This document shows, piece after piece, positions 25,233 through 35,457 of a DNA stretch of 64,000 nt. Source of the stretch: Phytohabitans sp036906915 (GTDB lineage: Bacteria > Actinomycetota > Actinomycetes > Mycobacteriales > Micromonosporaceae); the NCBI RefSeq assembly GCF_036906915.1, contig NZ_JBAKHX010000015.1, positions 48,419-112,418 of the forward strand. The letters are read 5' to 3'. Under the pieces are notes generated by a model that worked only from the letters and a program-made list of their open reading frames with translations, was not told the DNA's origin and did no database searches. The first letter of the stretch is position 1; the number at the start of each line of letters is the position of its first letter. A program made the position numbers and the translations under genes.

Positions 25233-25394
25233 AGCTCTCCCCCGTCGTGGTCGGTGTGAGCAGAGATGCTAGTCGGTATCCTCCGGGAGCTCGGCGAATA
25301 CCAGGTGACGTGTCCACGTGGCTCGACCGGGCGTCGAAACGCGCGTTCCTCACCGATAATGCCGGGGTACGGGCGACAACGACGGGAGATCGCG

Positions 25395-26789
25395 ATGACG
25401 GCGACGGCTCGGCCCCTGACCCGCGCAGCGGTACCCCCGGGGACGCTGGCAACGTATGTGCTGCTCGGGGCCTGGTTGGCGCACGTACTGGTCGTCGAGG
25501 TGCTCTTCATCAAGTACGGCAAGGGCAAGAACTCGATCTTGACGGTGGGCAAGTTCTTCGGCCTGCACGCCGCCATGATCATGATGTTGCAGCTGATCCT
25601 GGTCGCCCGGGTGCCGTGGCTCGACCGCCGCCTCGGCATGGACCGGCTCACCCGCTGGCACCGCTGGATCGGGTTCACGCTGCTGTGGACCGTGCTGACC
25701 CACGCGACCATCGTCGTCGCCGGCTACACCGCGCTCGGCTCGGAAGGGCCGTGGGACACCTTCTGGAGCCTGGCCGGGGTGACCGCCTCGATGCTCGGCA
25801 TGATCGCCGCCTCGATCATCGTCGTGGTGGCCGCCCTGTCGATGCGGTACGTCCGCCGCCGCCTCGGGTACGAAATCTGGCACGCGCTGCACCTCCTGCT
25901 GTACGTGGCCGTCGGCATCGGCCTCGCCCACCAGGCGCTGGAAGGCACCACGTTCACCCAGTCGACCGCCGCCGAGGTGTACTGGTGGACCGTGTGGGTG
26001 GCCGTGCTCGCCGCCCTCGTCATCGGCCGGATAGTGGTGCCGCTGTGGCGCAACGCGTATCACGGGTTCCGGGTAGCCGCTGTGGTGCCCGAAGCCGACA
26101 ACGTCGTTTCCGTGCACGTCACCGGCCGGCACCTCGACAAGCTGCCGGCCCGCGCCGGGCAGTTCATGATCTGGCGGTTTCCCGGGCACAACAACTGGTG
26201 GCAGGCCAACCCGTTCTCGCTGTCGGCCGCGCCGAACGGCCGCTCGCTGCGGCTGACCGCCAAGGCCGTCGGCAAGACCAGCGCCGGGCTGCGCCACGTG
26301 AAGGTCGGCGGCCGGGTCTTCGCCGAGGGCCCGTACGGCGCCTTCACCACCCTGCACCAGACCCGCCCCGGCCTGCTGCTCATCGCCGGCGGCGTCGGCA
26401 TCACCCCGATCCGCGCGCTCCTGGAGGAGTCCACGGAACCGTCCGTCGTGCTGTACCGGGTGCACAACGAGGCCGAGGCGGTGCTGCTGCCCGAGCTGGA
26501 GGCCCTGGCCCGCGAGCGCGGCGCCCGGGTGCACCTGCTCACCGGGCGCACCGGCGCGGCCGGCCGTCCGCCCTCGGCGGCGGCCTGGCGGCGGCGTTTC
26601 TGGCCTGCCGGCTCACCGCCGAACATGCCGTTCGCGCCGGAGAACCTGGCCGCCGCCGTCCCCGACATCGCCGAGCGCGACGTCTACGTGTGCGGGCCGC
26701 TGCCGATGACCGAGGCGGTGCTGCGCAGCCTTCACGCGCTCGGCGTGCCCCGCCGCCAGGTACACGCCGAACGCTTCAGCCTGGCGTAA
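25395..26789 (+). CDS. ferric-reductase-like transmembrane flavoprotein
   Basis: 464 aa from ATG 25395, with GACGGGAG upstream. The N-terminal half has about six membrane helices with paired histidines (HAAMIM, WHRWIGFTLLWTVLTHA, WHALHLLLY, GLAHQAL), expected to hold two b-type haems. The C-terminal half is a ferredoxin-NADP-reductase module: FAD-binding NPFSLSAAP, KTSAGLRHVKVGG, NAD-binding GGVGITPIRALLE and the terminal YVCGPLPMTEAVL. It moves electrons from NAD(P)H across the membrane to an outside acceptor, perhaps iron or copper. Its 3' end overlaps the convergent amylase gene by 14 bases. Confidence 0.9.
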   Translation: MTATARPLTRAAVPPGTLATYVLLGAWLAHVLVVEVLFIKYGKGKNSILTVGKFFGLHAAMIMMLQLILVARVPWLDRRLGMDRLTRWHRWIGFTLLWTVLTHATIVVAGYTALGSEGPWDTFWSLAGVTASMLGMIAASIIVVVAALSMRYVRRRLGYEIWHALHLLLYVAVGIGLAHQALEGTTFTQSTAAEVYWWTVWVAVLAALVIGRIVVPLWRNAYHGFRVAAVVPEADNVVSVHVTGRHLDKLPARAGQFMIWRFPGHNNWWQANPFSLSAAPNGRSLRLTAKAVGKTSAGLRHVKVGGRVFAEGPYGAFTTLHQTRPGLLLIAGGVGITPIRALLEESTEPSVVLYRVHNEAEAVLLPELEALARERGARVHLLTGRTGAAGRPPSAAAWRRRFWPAGSPPNMPFAPENLAAAVPDIAERDVYVCGPLPMTEAVLRSLHALGVPRRQVHAERFSLA

Positions 26790-29550
26790 CCGCTGGAGGA
26801 CTCGTGTAAACCACCGGGTCGCCCTGGACTATCCAGACCTCGGGGCTGTCGATCGGCAGGAACGACCGGTCGCCGCCGGGCTCACGGGTGTCCGGCACGG
26901 AGTCGCCCGAGGGCAGGTGCATGATGAAGTTGACCGCCCGGGCATCGTCGGCCAGCGGGATGTCGTACTCGGCCCACCCGCCCTCGATCCGGGTCCACGG
27001 CCACGGGTTGTCCCACCCGATCTTGGCCAGCACCGCCGGGTCGACCGCGTCGCCCCACATGTGCAGGCCCCACCCGCTGTCCTGGTCGCCGTAGTCGCCC
27101 GCCGGCCGGTAGTAGTGCAGCGTCGCGACCGTGGCCGCCGGGCCGGCCGCCCGCACCCGGCGCACCGCGCTCGTGGCGGTCGTGCCGGCAGGCGTGGTCA
27201 CCGTCGCCCGGTACTCGACCGGGGTGTTCGACGCCAGGTCAGCGGGCAGCGCGTCGAAGACCGTGTACGCCGGCGACGACGCGTCGCTCCCGATGGCCGT
27301 CCAGGCACCGTCGCCGATCCGCCGCTCGAACGCCACGGTGTGGCTGGCCCGCTCCGGGTCGACGGTCGCCCGCACCTCGACGGTGCCGCGCACGCGGCTG
27401 CCCTCGGCCGGCGCCTCGATCGTCACCAGCGGCGCCGGCACGGTGGCCGACCGCGGAGAGCTGCTCGCGGTGTGCCCGCGGCCCGTGAGAACGACCGCCC
27501 GGTAACGCAGCGGGGTACCCGCCCGCAGCCCGCTCACGTCGTGGAACACCTGGTAGGGGGCGTTGTCGTCGGTGCCGACAGGCTGCCAGCGCCCGCCGCC
27601 GACCTGGGCGTAGAACGTCACCTCGGCGAACGACGAGCCGCCCACGTCAGCCGTCACCCGCATCCGACCGCGGGCACCCTCGGCGGGCACCGCCCCGGTC
27701 ACCGCGACCGCTGGCGCGGCCTTCGTCCCCGGGACGCGGCCGGCCATCGCGTACACCACCGCCGACAGCGGCGGCACCGTCACGGTCAGCGCGGCGTCCG
27801 CGCCGGACCGCAGCCGCGCCGGACCGTCACCGTAGACCCGGTCGAAACCGCGCGCGGCGGCGTACGTCGGGATCGCCGCCGTTCGCGGCTGCTCGCTGTT
27901 GTTCAAGGCGACGACGTACTCCCGCTGGTCGCGCCGGTCCAGCCGGGAGAACGCGTAGATCCCCGGCCCTTCCGAGGCGTACCGGTGCTGCTGCGCGCCG
28001 TCGCGCAGCGCCGGATGGGCGCGGGTGAGCGCGGCCAGGGCGCCGATCGACCGGTACAGCGGGTGCCCGGTGACGAAGTTGTCCTGGGCGTGCGTGGCGT
28101 CCGTGCCGATCAGGTCGTCGTCGAGATAGTCGGGCACCTGGCTGGCGAACAGCGTCTGCCGGGCGAGTTGGTCGCCGCCCGTCCCGGTGAAGCCCTGCTC
28201 GTCGCCGTAGTAGATCACCGGGTTGCCGCGCGAGAAGTACATGAGCTCGTGGGCCAGCCGGTCGCGGGCCAGCCACTCGGCGTCGCCCGCGCCGGGGTTG
28301 TCGGCGCTGATGAAGTGGCCGATCCGGCCCATGTCGTGGTTACCGAGGAACGTCGGCAGCTGGTAGGCATTGGAGTCCGCGTCGGTGTACCAGTCGTCGC
28401 CGGCGAAGAACGTCGCGAGCTGCCCGGCCGGCGCCCCCCGGGAGGCGAAGTCGCGGGCCGCGGCCTGGAACGGGAAGTCCAGCACCGCCTGCATCTGGTC
28501 GGTCGTGGTGAAGTGCGACGTGAAGCTCTTGGTGGTGTCGAAGACCTCGCCGAACATGAAGAACTCGGTCTTGCCCTGCTCGCGCGCGTACGCCAGCACC
28601 TCGGGACCGAACCTCTGCCAGAACTCGTCGTCGACGTGCTTCATCGTGTCGATGCGGAAGCCGTCGACGCCGAAGTCCCGGATCCACGTCTTGTAGATAT
28701 CGATCATCCCGGCGACCACGCGCGGGTGCTCGGTGAACAGGTCGTCCAGGCCGAAGAAGTCGCCGTAGTACGAGTTCTCACCGACGAACGTGGTGTCGCC
28801 CCGGTTGTGGTACAGCGTCACGTCGTTGAGCCAGGCCGGCACCTTGAGCTGCTGCTCAGCCGGGTCGAGCACCGGCGTGTACGGGAAGGACACCGCCGGG
28901 TCGAGCGCCGGGAACGCCGACGAGCCCGCGTAGTCGCGGTCGTCGAACGGCGTGCCAGCCGCCGTCCGGTACGGCGCCGCGTCCTTGGACACGTAACCGC
29001 GGCGGGCACCCTGCGTGTATCCGATCACGTCCGCGGTGTGGTTGGTGATGATGTCGAAGTAGACCTTCATGCCGCGCTTGTGCGCCGCGTCGACGAGCGC
29101 TCGCAGGTCGGCGTTCGTGCCCAGGTGCGGGTCGATCTGCGTGAAATCGGTGATCCAGTACCCGTGGTAGCCGGCCGACGGCCCGTCTTCGAGCTGGACG
29201 GCCTTGTTCTTGAAGCTGGGCGTCAGCCAGATCGACGTGGTGCCGAGGCCGCGCACGTAGTCGAGTCTGGACAGCAGGCCCTTGAGGTCGCCGCCGTTGT
29301 AGAAGCCCTTCTTCGTCGGGTCGAACCCCGACACCAGCGGATCGGAGCCGAGCCCGCCCTGGTCGTTGCCGGTGTCACCGTTTGCGAAGCGGTCGGCCAT
29401 CACGAAGTAGAACGACTCGTCGGTGACCGGCGCGCGCAGCGAGTGCAGCGGGCGCGGGTGGCCGCTGCCGCTCGCGGACGCGGGCGGCGCTGCCAGCCCG
29501 GCGGCGGCGAGGACGGTGGCGAAGACTGCGAGGACGCGGCGCACGGACAT
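26776..29550 (-). CDS. secreted GH13 alpha-amylase/pullulanase-type enzyme with C-terminal PUD domain
   Basis: About 924 aa from ATG 29550. The signal peptide (MSVRRVLAVFATVLAAAGLAA...) ends at ASA-SG. The GH13 barrel carries the four conserved regions: DIITNHTAD, DGFRIDTMKH (nucleophile Asp), FFMFGEVFD (acid/base Glu) and FLGNHDMGR (transition-state Asp). Two Ig-like repeats follow (FYAQVGGGRWQPVGTDDNA, FERRIGDGAWTAIGSDASS). The C-terminal domain (LHYYRPAGDYGDQDSGWGLH) is a pullulanase-associated/CBM41-type starch-binding module. It degrades starch or pullulan outside the cell. It is divergent from mutA. Confidence 0.93.
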   Translation of the reverse strand: MSVRRVLAVFATVLAAAGLAAPPASASGSGHPRPLHSLRAPVTDESFYFVMADRFANGDTGNDQGGLGSDPLVSGFDPTKKGFYNGGDLKGLLSRLDYVRGLGTTSIWLTPSFKNKAVQLEDGPSAGYHGYWITDFTQIDPHLGTNADLRALVDAAHKRGMKVYFDIITNHTADVIGYTQGARRGYVSKDAAPYRTAAGTPFDDRDYAGSSAFPALDPAVSFPYTPVLDPAEQQLKVPAWLNDVTLYHNRGDTTFVGENSYYGDFFGLDDLFTEHPRVVAGMIDIYKTWIRDFGVDGFRIDTMKHVDDEFWQRFGPEVLAYAREQGKTEFFMFGEVFDTTKSFTSHFTTTDQMQAVLDFPFQAAARDFASRGAPAGQLATFFAGDDWYTDADSNAYQLPTFLGNHDMGRIGHFISADNPGAGDAEWLARDRLAHELMYFSRGNPVIYYGDEQGFTGTGGDQLARQTLFASQVPDYLDDDLIGTDATHAQDNFVTGHPLYRSIGALAALTRAHPALRDGAQQHRYASEGPGIYAFSRLDRRDQREYVVALNNSEQPRTAAIPTYAAARGFDRVYGDGPARLRSGADAALTVTVPPLSAVVYAMAGRVPGTKAAPAVAVTGAVPAEGARGRMRVTADVGGSSFAEVTFYAQVGGGRWQPVGTDDNAPYQVFHDVSGLRAGTPLRYRAVVLTGRGHTASSSPRSATVPAPLVTIEAPAEGSRVRGTVEVRATVDPERASHTVAFERRIGDGAWTAIGSDASSPAYTVFDALPADLASNTPVEYRATVTTPAGTTATSAVRRVRAAGPAATVATLHYYRPAGDYGDQDSGWGLHMWGDAVDPAVLAKIGWDNPWPWTRIEGGWAEYDIPLADDARAVNFIMHLPSGDSVPDTREPGGDRSFLPIDSPEVWIVQGDPVVYTSPPAVTPG

Positions 29551-29667
29551 GTCGGCGACGCTACGCCGTTCCGCCGACAGTTTCGATGCCATGGTGTCTT
29601 CGCGCGTCGCATCCGCGGACCGGGCCCATCGTGCGGGGTTACGACCGGCGCGGGAGGGCGGCGCGGG

Positions 29668-29680
29668 TAGGGGTACCCCC
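29668..29680. promoter_or_regulatory. TAGGGGTACCCCC palindrome upstream of mutA
   Basis: A perfect 10-bp palindrome, GGGGTACCCC at 29670-29679, preceded by TA, lies 64 bases before mutA in the divergent gap with the amylase gene. Similar TAGGGG...ACCC/ACGGG sequences precede the DUF5988-like gene and the carboxylase gene. They may be sites for the nearby LAL regulator. Confidence 0.35.
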
Positions 29681-29743
29681 TGGTGGCCACTAATTCGGGG
29701 ATGGAACGGGGTGACGAGGCGGGTGCGGGCCTAGCCTTCGGGC

Positions 29744-31521
29744 ATGGCGACACCGGTCATGGCCGCGCCCGAAGACACGGCGGCGGGCGACGAGCAGGCA
29801 GGCGGCGAGGAGCGCTGGCGGGAGCTGGCGGTGCGGGTGCTGCGCAAGTCCGGCGGCGCCGGAGCGGACCCGGATGCGCTGCTCGCGCGGCTCGCCACCA
29901 CAACCTACGACGGGGTCCGGGTCGCGCCGCTCTACCGCGACGCGGAGGGTCTGCCGCCCACCGGCCTGCCCGGCCAACACCCGTTCACCCGCGGCGGCCG
30001 CCCGCCCGGCAGCGGCCGATGGGACGTGCGTGCCCGGCACGACGACCCCGATCTCGACGCCACCCGGGACGCGATCCGCGAGGACCTGGCCGGCGGCGCG
30101 ACCTCGCTCTGGCTCGTGCTGGGCGAGAGCGGCATCCCGGTGGACGCGCTCCCCGAGCTGCTGGCAGCCGTGCCGCTCGACCGGATACCGGTGGTCCTGG
30201 ATGCCGGCGCGGCCACGCCACGAGCCCTGCGCAGCGACCTCGCCGCCGGCAGTTCGCTGGGCGCCGATCCGCTCGGCGTGCTGGCGCGGACCGGGACACT
30301 GCCGCCGCTGGACGAGGCGGCCGAGCTGGCCGCGCGGTGCGCGCCCCGGCCTGGGGTGCGGGCCATCACAGTGGACGCCACGCCCTATCACGACGCCGGC
30401 GGCAGCGACGCCGAGGAGCTGGGCTGCGCGCTGGCGACCGGTGTCGCGTACCTGCGGGTGCTCGACGCCCACGGCCTGGATACCGCCGCCGCGCTGAGCC
30501 AGCTGGAGTTCCGGTACGCCGTATCGGCGGACCAGTTTCTCGCGGTCGCGAAGCTGCGGGCGGCCCGCCGGTGCTGGGCGCGGATCGCCGAGGTGTACGG
30601 CGCTCCCCCAGCCGCCCGGGCGCAGCGCCAGCACGCCGTGACGTCGTCGGCCATGGTGACGACGCGCGACCCGTGGGTCAACGCGTTGCGGGGCATCCTC
30701 GCCGCCTTCGGCGCCGGCGTGGGTGGAGCCGAAGCGGTCACCGTCCAGCCGTACGATGCCGCACTCGGCCTGCCCGATCCCCTGGCCCGCCGGATCGCCC
30801 GCACCACGCAGCTCGTGCTGCTGGACGAGGCACAGGCGGGGCGGGTCGCCGACCCGGCCGGCGGCTCCTGGTACGTCGAGCACCTCACCGAGGAGCTGGC
30901 ACGCGCGGCGTGGGCGTGGTTCCGGGAGATCGAGCGGGCCGGCGGCATACCTGCCGCACTCCACAGTGGATTCATCGCCGACCGGGTGGCGGCCACCTGG
31001 TCGGTGCGGGCCAGCAACATCGCGCACCGGCACGACCCGATCACCGGCGTCAGCGAGTACCCGGACCTGGCCGAGCCGGCGCTTGCCCGCCGACCCCGCT
31101 CGAAGCAAACGAGTGGCGGCCTGCCCCGCGTCCGGTACGCGGAGGGTTTTGAGACGTTGCGGGACCGGGCCGACGCGCACCCGGCCCGGCCGACCGTGTT
31201 CCTCGCGACGATCGGGCCGGCGAGCGCGTACGCCGCCCGGACCGCCTTCGCGGCCAACCTCTTCGCCGCGGGCGGTATCGCCACCGTCATCGGTGCTCCC
31301 AGCGAGTTCGCCGCGAGTGGGGCCCGGGTGGCGTGCCTGTGCGGCAGCGACGACGGGTACGCCGAGCACGCCACCGCCGCCGCGAAGGAGCTGGTGGGCG
31401 CGGTACGGGTGTGGCTCGCCGGCCGGCCCGCCGGTCACCTCGGCGCCGACGCGTACCTCTATGCCGGCTGCGACGCGGCCGGCGTCCTCGAGACCACCCT
31501 CGACGACCTCGGAGTGGCCTG

Positions 31522-31522
<1 letters not shown>
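29744..31522 (+). CDS. mutA: methylmalonyl-CoA mutase small (beta) subunit
   Basis: 592 aa. The N-terminal two thirds resemble the substrate-binding TIM barrel of the mutase, with LATTTYDGVRVAPLY at the start and GGSWYVEHLTEELAR near the end of the barrel. The C-terminal third is a degenerate B12-type fold (FLATIGPASAYAARTAFAANLFAAGGI) without the DxHxxG cobalamin ligand, as expected for the non-catalytic subunit. With MutB it interconverts succinyl-CoA and (R)-methylmalonyl-CoA. Its stop overlaps the mutB start (TGATG), so the two are coupled. Supply of methylmalonyl-CoA fits the methylmalonyl-type AT domains of the PKS downstream. Confidence 0.93.
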
Positions 31523-33791
<2,269 letters not shown>

Positions 33792-33795
<4 letters not shown>

Positions 33796-34736
33796 AGGTT
33801 GACGCCGACGCCGTGCTGGCCGGCGACCGGATCGCGGTCGCGCGGGCGATCACGCTGGTCGAGTCGAGCCGCCCCGATCACCGCGCGGCGGCCGTCCGGC
33901 TGCTGTCCACATTGCTCCCGCACACCGGTCAGGCGTACCGCGTCGGCGTCACCGGCGTGCCGGGCGCCGGCAAGTCCACGTTCGTCGACGCGCTGGGCGG
34001 TCGCCTGGTAGCGACCGGGCACCGGGTGGCCGTGCTCGCGGTCGACCCGTCGTCGTCGCGCAGCCAGGGCAGCATCCTCGGTGACCGCACCCGGATGGGC
34101 CAGCTCGCCGCGCACCCGGCGGCGTTCGTGCGGCCATCGCCGAGCGCCGGGACGCTGGGCGGCGTCGCCCGAGCCACCCGGGAGGCGATGGTCGTGGTGG
34201 AGGCGGCCGGGTACGACGCGGTACTGGTGGAGACCGTCGGGGTTGGGCAGTCGGAGGCGGCAGTGGCCGCGATGGTGGACTCGGTGCTGCTGCTGACCGT
34301 GGCGGGCACCGGCGACGAGTTGCAGGGTGTCAAGCGTGGCGTGCTGGAGCACGCCGACGTGGTCGCGGTGACCAAGGCGGACGGTCCGAACGAGGCTCCC
34401 GCCCGCCGCGCCGCCCGCGAGCTTCGCGGGGCGCTGCGACTGTCGGGCCGCGACGCGGTGCCGGTGCTGGCGTGCAGCGCGCACGAGGGCACCGGTGTCG
34501 AGGAGGTCTGGGCGGCGCTGCGGCGCGACCACGACGGGCGCGCGGGAAACGGCGAGCTGGCCGAACGGCGCCGGCGTCAGCGGCTCGACTGGGTGTGGTC
34601 GCTGGTGCGCGCCCGCGTACTGGACGAGTTGCACGCCCACCCGAGCGTGCCCGACGTGGAGCGCCGGGTGGCGGCCGGCACGCTTCTGCCGTCGCGGGCC
34701 GCGGATCTGATCGTCGACGCGTTCCTGGGCCGGTAA
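33792..34736 (+). CDS. meaB: MeaB-type G-protein chaperone of methylmalonyl-CoA mutase
   Basis: 314 aa P-loop GTPase of the MeaB/ArgK (G3E) family. Walker A is GVPGAGKSTFVDAL; VAVLAVDPSSSRSQGSILGDRTRM gives switch I and the DxxSSxS segment; VLVETVGVGQSE is switch II; VTKADGPNE provides guanine specificity. It guards B12 loading and reactivation of the mutase. ATG 33792 overlaps the mutB stop by four bases, completing a three-gene coupled operon. Confidence 0.95.
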
Positions 34737-34745
34737 GGGGTCGGA

Positions 34746-34759
34746 TAGGGGCTGACCCT
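34746..34759 (+). promoter_or_regulatory. TAGGGG-N4-CCCT motif upstream of the DUF5988-like gene
   Basis: TAGGGGCTGACCCT, an imperfect inverted repeat, lies 50 bases before the small DUF5988-like gene. It resembles the palindrome upstream of mutA. A LAL regulator site is possible. Confidence 0.3.
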
Positions 34760-34808
34760 CGTACTGGGGCTCCGTAGCGTCTGAAGAAGCCAGAGGACGG
34801 AGGTCCCC

Positions 34809-35033
34809 ATGACGAATGGAAATCTCGACGGCGGGCTCATGGCGCCGGCGCGACTGGAAGGCGGCCCGAACGACTTTCCCGACGAGCTGCGCGCGCACCG
34901 CGGCTCGGACACCGACGAATACAAGATCAAGGTTGAGCACCGGGGCGGATACGAGCATTTCGAACGCACCGACGAGCGGGACGCCGAGGCCGTCGTCTAC
35001 CGCTGGACCACCCGCACCCGGATCGCCGAGTAG
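34809..35033 (+). CDS. DUF5988-like small protein, 74 aa
   Basis: A short acidic protein with LEGGPNDFPDELRAH, then KIKVEHRGGYEHFER and a C-terminal YRWTTRTRIAE. This pattern matches the DUF5988 family as I remember it; small proteins of this kind are common beside LuxR-type regulators in actinomycete biosynthetic clusters. The biochemical role is unknown. The ATG at 34809 has GGAGG six bases upstream. A strong intrinsic terminator follows directly, so it is either the end of the mutA-mutB-meaB transcript or a separate short unit. Confidence 0.8.
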   Translation: MTNGNLDGGLMAPARLEGGPNDFPDELRAHRGSDTDEYKIKVEHRGGYEHFERTDERDAEAVVYRWTTRTRIAE

Positions 35034-35048
35034 CCGCCTCCACAGTGG

Positions 35049-35072
35049 AACCGGCCCCTTGAGGGGCCGGTT
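35049..35072 (+). terminator. rho-independent terminator
   Basis: A perfect 10-bp stem (AACCGGCCCC / GGGGCCGGTT) with a TTGA loop is followed by TTCTTCG. It lies 16 bases after the stop of the DUF5988-like gene and separates the mutase region from the LAL regulator. Confidence 0.85.
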
Positions 35073-35457
35073 TCTTCGTGTATGAGGGTACAAAGTCCCA
35101 TTTACCCGCGATCATCGAATTCGCCGGACAGGGTCCGATAACGTATTTAAGAAATACCGAAACCGCTTCACGTTGCGCTAAACAAAACCACATACAAGGC
35201 CTTACATCGACCTAGCGGGCGTTCAATTCACGAACAGTTAACACGGCCCGAAAGCAGCGACAATGCGCACGTCAACGAGGGCGCGGGAGCACTTCTGATA
35301 CATGCAATCGCGCGCGTGTGGGATTGCGGACAGACGACTGGCGTTGCGAAAATGCTCTATGTTATGCAGCTCTTACGGCCGGATCGCGGCATAGATCAGC
35401 GTGTGATTTTGCCGCACCTGGTCCTCGGAGCTGGTCGCTACGGGGGAGGCGCAACTG
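35073..35457. promoter_or_regulatory. AT-rich 385-base region upstream of the LAL regulator
   Basis: This gap has far more A and T than the surrounding DNA (for example TAACGTATTTAAGAAATACCG near 35140 and ATGCTCTATGTTATGCAGC near 35353). I find no gene in it on either strand. It probably holds the promoter and upstream control region of the LAL activator gene. No single -10/-35 pair stands out. Confidence 0.5.

Noticed and set aside
26917..29670. A 917-codon plus-strand open frame opposite the GH13 amylase
   Set aside because: Composition is typical of an antisense shadow, and the minus strand carries all four GH13 motifs and a signal peptide.
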